Of a stretch of DNA of 5,525 nt, positions 4,376 to 5,525 are shown piece after piece (position 1 is the stretch's first letter; each line of letters starts with the position of its first letter). Both the position numbers and the translations under genes were made by a program. The DNA is from Jatrophihabitans sp. (GTDB lineage Bacteria; Actinomycetota; Actinomycetes; Mycobacteriales; Jatrophihabitantaceae), in assembly GCA_004299665.1 (NCBI GenBank), contig SCQZ01000309.1, forward strand, positions 1 through 5,525, given 5' to 3'. Under the pieces are notes generated by a model, which had not been told where the DNA came from, searched no databases, and worked only from the letters and a program-made list of their open reading frames with translations.

Positions 4376-5525
4376 ACCCCGCCGCCGACCCGACCGCCGC
4401 CGACCCGACCGCCTCGCACGCTCCCGCGGCGAGCCCGTTCCGGCAGCCGAAGGCGGTGTGGGCCGTCGCGTTCGCGTGCGTCATCTCCTTCATGGGGATC
4501 GGCCTCGTGGACCCGATCCTCCCGACGTTGGCGGGCCAGTTGCACGCGACGCCCAGCCAGGTGGAGTTGCTGTTCACCAGCTACCTGGTCGTGACCGCGG
4601 TGATGATGCTCGTGACGGGATGGGTGTCCAGCCGGCTGGGCGCCAAGCGCACCCTGGTCGCCGGCCTGATCCTGATCGTGATCTTCGCCGCGGCCGCCGG
4701 CGCCTCCGGGGGGATCGACGGCATCGTCGGCTTCCGGGCCGGCTGGGGCCTAGGGAACGCGCTGTTCATCGCGACGTCGCTGGCGGTCATCGTCAGCTCC
4801 GCCAGCGGCGGGTTCCGCGGCGCGATCATCCTCTACGAGACGGCGCTGGGGATCGGCATCGCCGCGGGCCCGATCCTCGGCGGCGAGCTCGGGTCGATCA
4901 GCTGGCGCGGGCCGTTCTTCGGCGTGTCCGTGCTGATGGCCGTCTCGCTGGTGGCGACGGTGATCCTGCTTCCCAGGACGCCCCCGCCGGCACGCAAGGA
5001 GCGGATCAGCGAGCCGATCAAGGCGCTGCGCCACCGCGCGCTGGCCACCACCAGCGTCGTCGGCCTGCTGTACAACTGGGGCTTCTTCACGATGCTCGGC
5101 TACGCGCCGTTCCTGATGAGGCCGATCACGCCGCAGCAGCTCGGTCTGGTGTTCTGCGGCTGGGGCATCCTCGTGGCGATCTTCGCGATTTGGGTGGCGC
5201 CGTGGCTGCGCGCGCGGCTGGGCACACCGGGCACCCTGTACGGCAACTTCGTGCTGCTGGCGCTCGACCTGGCCGTCATCGGGATCTGGAACGCGGACCG
5301 CACCGTGGTCATCGCGGCGGTGATCGTCTCCGGCGCCTTCATCGGCGTGAACAACACCCTGGTGACGACGGCCGTCATGAGCATCGCGCCCGTCGAGCGC
5401 CCGGTCGCCAGCGCGACCTACGGCTTCGTGCGGTTCATCGGCGGCGGCCTGGCGCCGTTCGTGGCGGGCAAGCTGGTGGAGTACGTCGACGCCCGCCTGC
5501 CGTTCGTCATCGGCGCGATCACGGT
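4372..5525 (+). CDS. MFS transporter, DHA1-like drug:proton antiporter family (partial; 3' end outside window)
   Basis: The frame is open from the ATG to the edge of the window, giving 384 residues. Typical members have about 400-450, so only the last part is missing. After a cytoplasmic Pro/Ala tail (1-27), the first membrane helix is about 28-50 (MGIGLVDPILPTLA, the TM1 signature). Others follow at about 65-84, 94-112, 117-142, 150-172, 181-200, 223-246, 256-279, 288-306, 311-337 and 347-367, with the last starting near 375. Motif A between helices 2 and 3 is GWVSSRLGAKR (83-93). Arg122 in FRAGWGLGNA is the motif B arginine. GIGIAAGPILGG (160-171) is motif C, the helix 5 signature of proton-coupled exporters. 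Glu156 just before it may be membrane-embedded. Coupling to marR suggests ligand-inducible export of a toxic compound or metabolite. The substrate cannot be predicted. Confidence 0.92.
   Translation, partial: MNPAADPTAADPTASHAPAASPFRQPKAVWAVAFACVISFMGIGLVDPILPTLAGQLHATPSQVELLFTSYLVVTAVMMLVTGWVSSRLGAKRTLVAGLILIVIFAAAAGASGGIDGIVGFRAGWGLGNALFIATSLAVIVSSASGGFRGAIILYETALGIGIAAGPILGGELGSISWRGPFFGVSVLMAVSLVATVILLPRTPPPARKERISEPIKALRHRALATTSVVGLLYNWGFFTMLGYAPFLMRPITPQQLGLVFCGWGILVAIFAIWVAPWLRARLGTPGTLYGNFVLLALDLAVIGIWNADRTVVIAAVIVSGAFIGVNNTLVTTAVMSIAPVERPVASATYGFVRFIGGGLAPFVAGKLVEYVDARLPFVIGAIT
4381..4410 (+). repeat. Perfect 15-base tandem duplication in the MFS N-terminal tail
   Basis: GCCGCCGACCCGACC is repeated twice without mismatch at 4381-4395 and 4396-4410. 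It encodes AADPT-AADPT in the cytoplasmic tail before the first membrane helix. It is in frame, so gain or loss of a unit would change only tail length. Confidence 0.85.

Noticed and set aside
4581..5384. Several short minus-strand frames under the MFS gene
   Set aside because: They are antisense to continuous membrane-protein coding sequence with clear MFS motifs; none has a credible start context or motif.

Overview
The window is a GC-rich stretch (roughly 70% G+C by eye, strong G/C bias at third codon positions, GTG starts, a leaderless-looking promoter). It is best explained as chromosomal DNA of a high-GC actinobacterium. The lrpA-then-lat order at the left end is one I recall from Mycobacterium tuberculosis (Rv3291c-Rv3290c) and relatives. 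The sequence alone does not fix a genus.

Layout. (1) Positions 1-173, plus strand: the last 56 codons of an Lrp/AsnC-family regulator, almost certainly the LrpA-type regulator that sits beside lat. (2) Positions 174-232: a compact control region with three copies of the half-site ACCGGAA and a good -10 hexamer placed so that transcription should begin on or next to the lat start codon. (3) Positions 233-1576, plus strand: lat, L-lysine 6-aminotransferase, complete and with its catalytic residues. (4) After an 18-base convergent gap, positions 1595-3757, minus strand: a complete 720-residue fused E1 (alpha plus beta) of the thiamine-diphosphate 2-oxoacid dehydrogenase type. (5) Positions 3758-3880: a 123-base divergent promoter region with an AT-rich island and a perfect 10-base palindrome. 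(6) Positions 3881-4375, plus strand: a MarR-family repressor whose N-terminus is a run of 9-base repeats. (7) Positions 4372-5525, plus strand, running off the right edge: an MFS (DHA1-like) drug/proton antiporter overlapping marR by ATGA.

How the parts fit. The left half is a regulator-target pair: LrpA probably senses an amino acid and controls lat, which makes alpha-aminoadipate semialdehyde (cyclising to piperideine-6-carboxylate) from lysine. The right half is a regulator-exporter pair: MarR and the MFS pump form one translationally coupled unit, probably autorepressed at the AT-rich palindrome. The fused E1 stands alone, with no E2 or E3 gene visible. It is transcribed divergently from marR, so MarR could also influence it. 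The substrate of the E1 and the drug or metabolite exported by the pump cannot be read from the sequence.

Nothing here demonstrates a new system. The points most worth a second look are the three-half-site lat operator, whose middle element can pair either way, the apparent leaderless lat and possibly marR starts, and the repeat-built N-termini of marR and the MFS gene.
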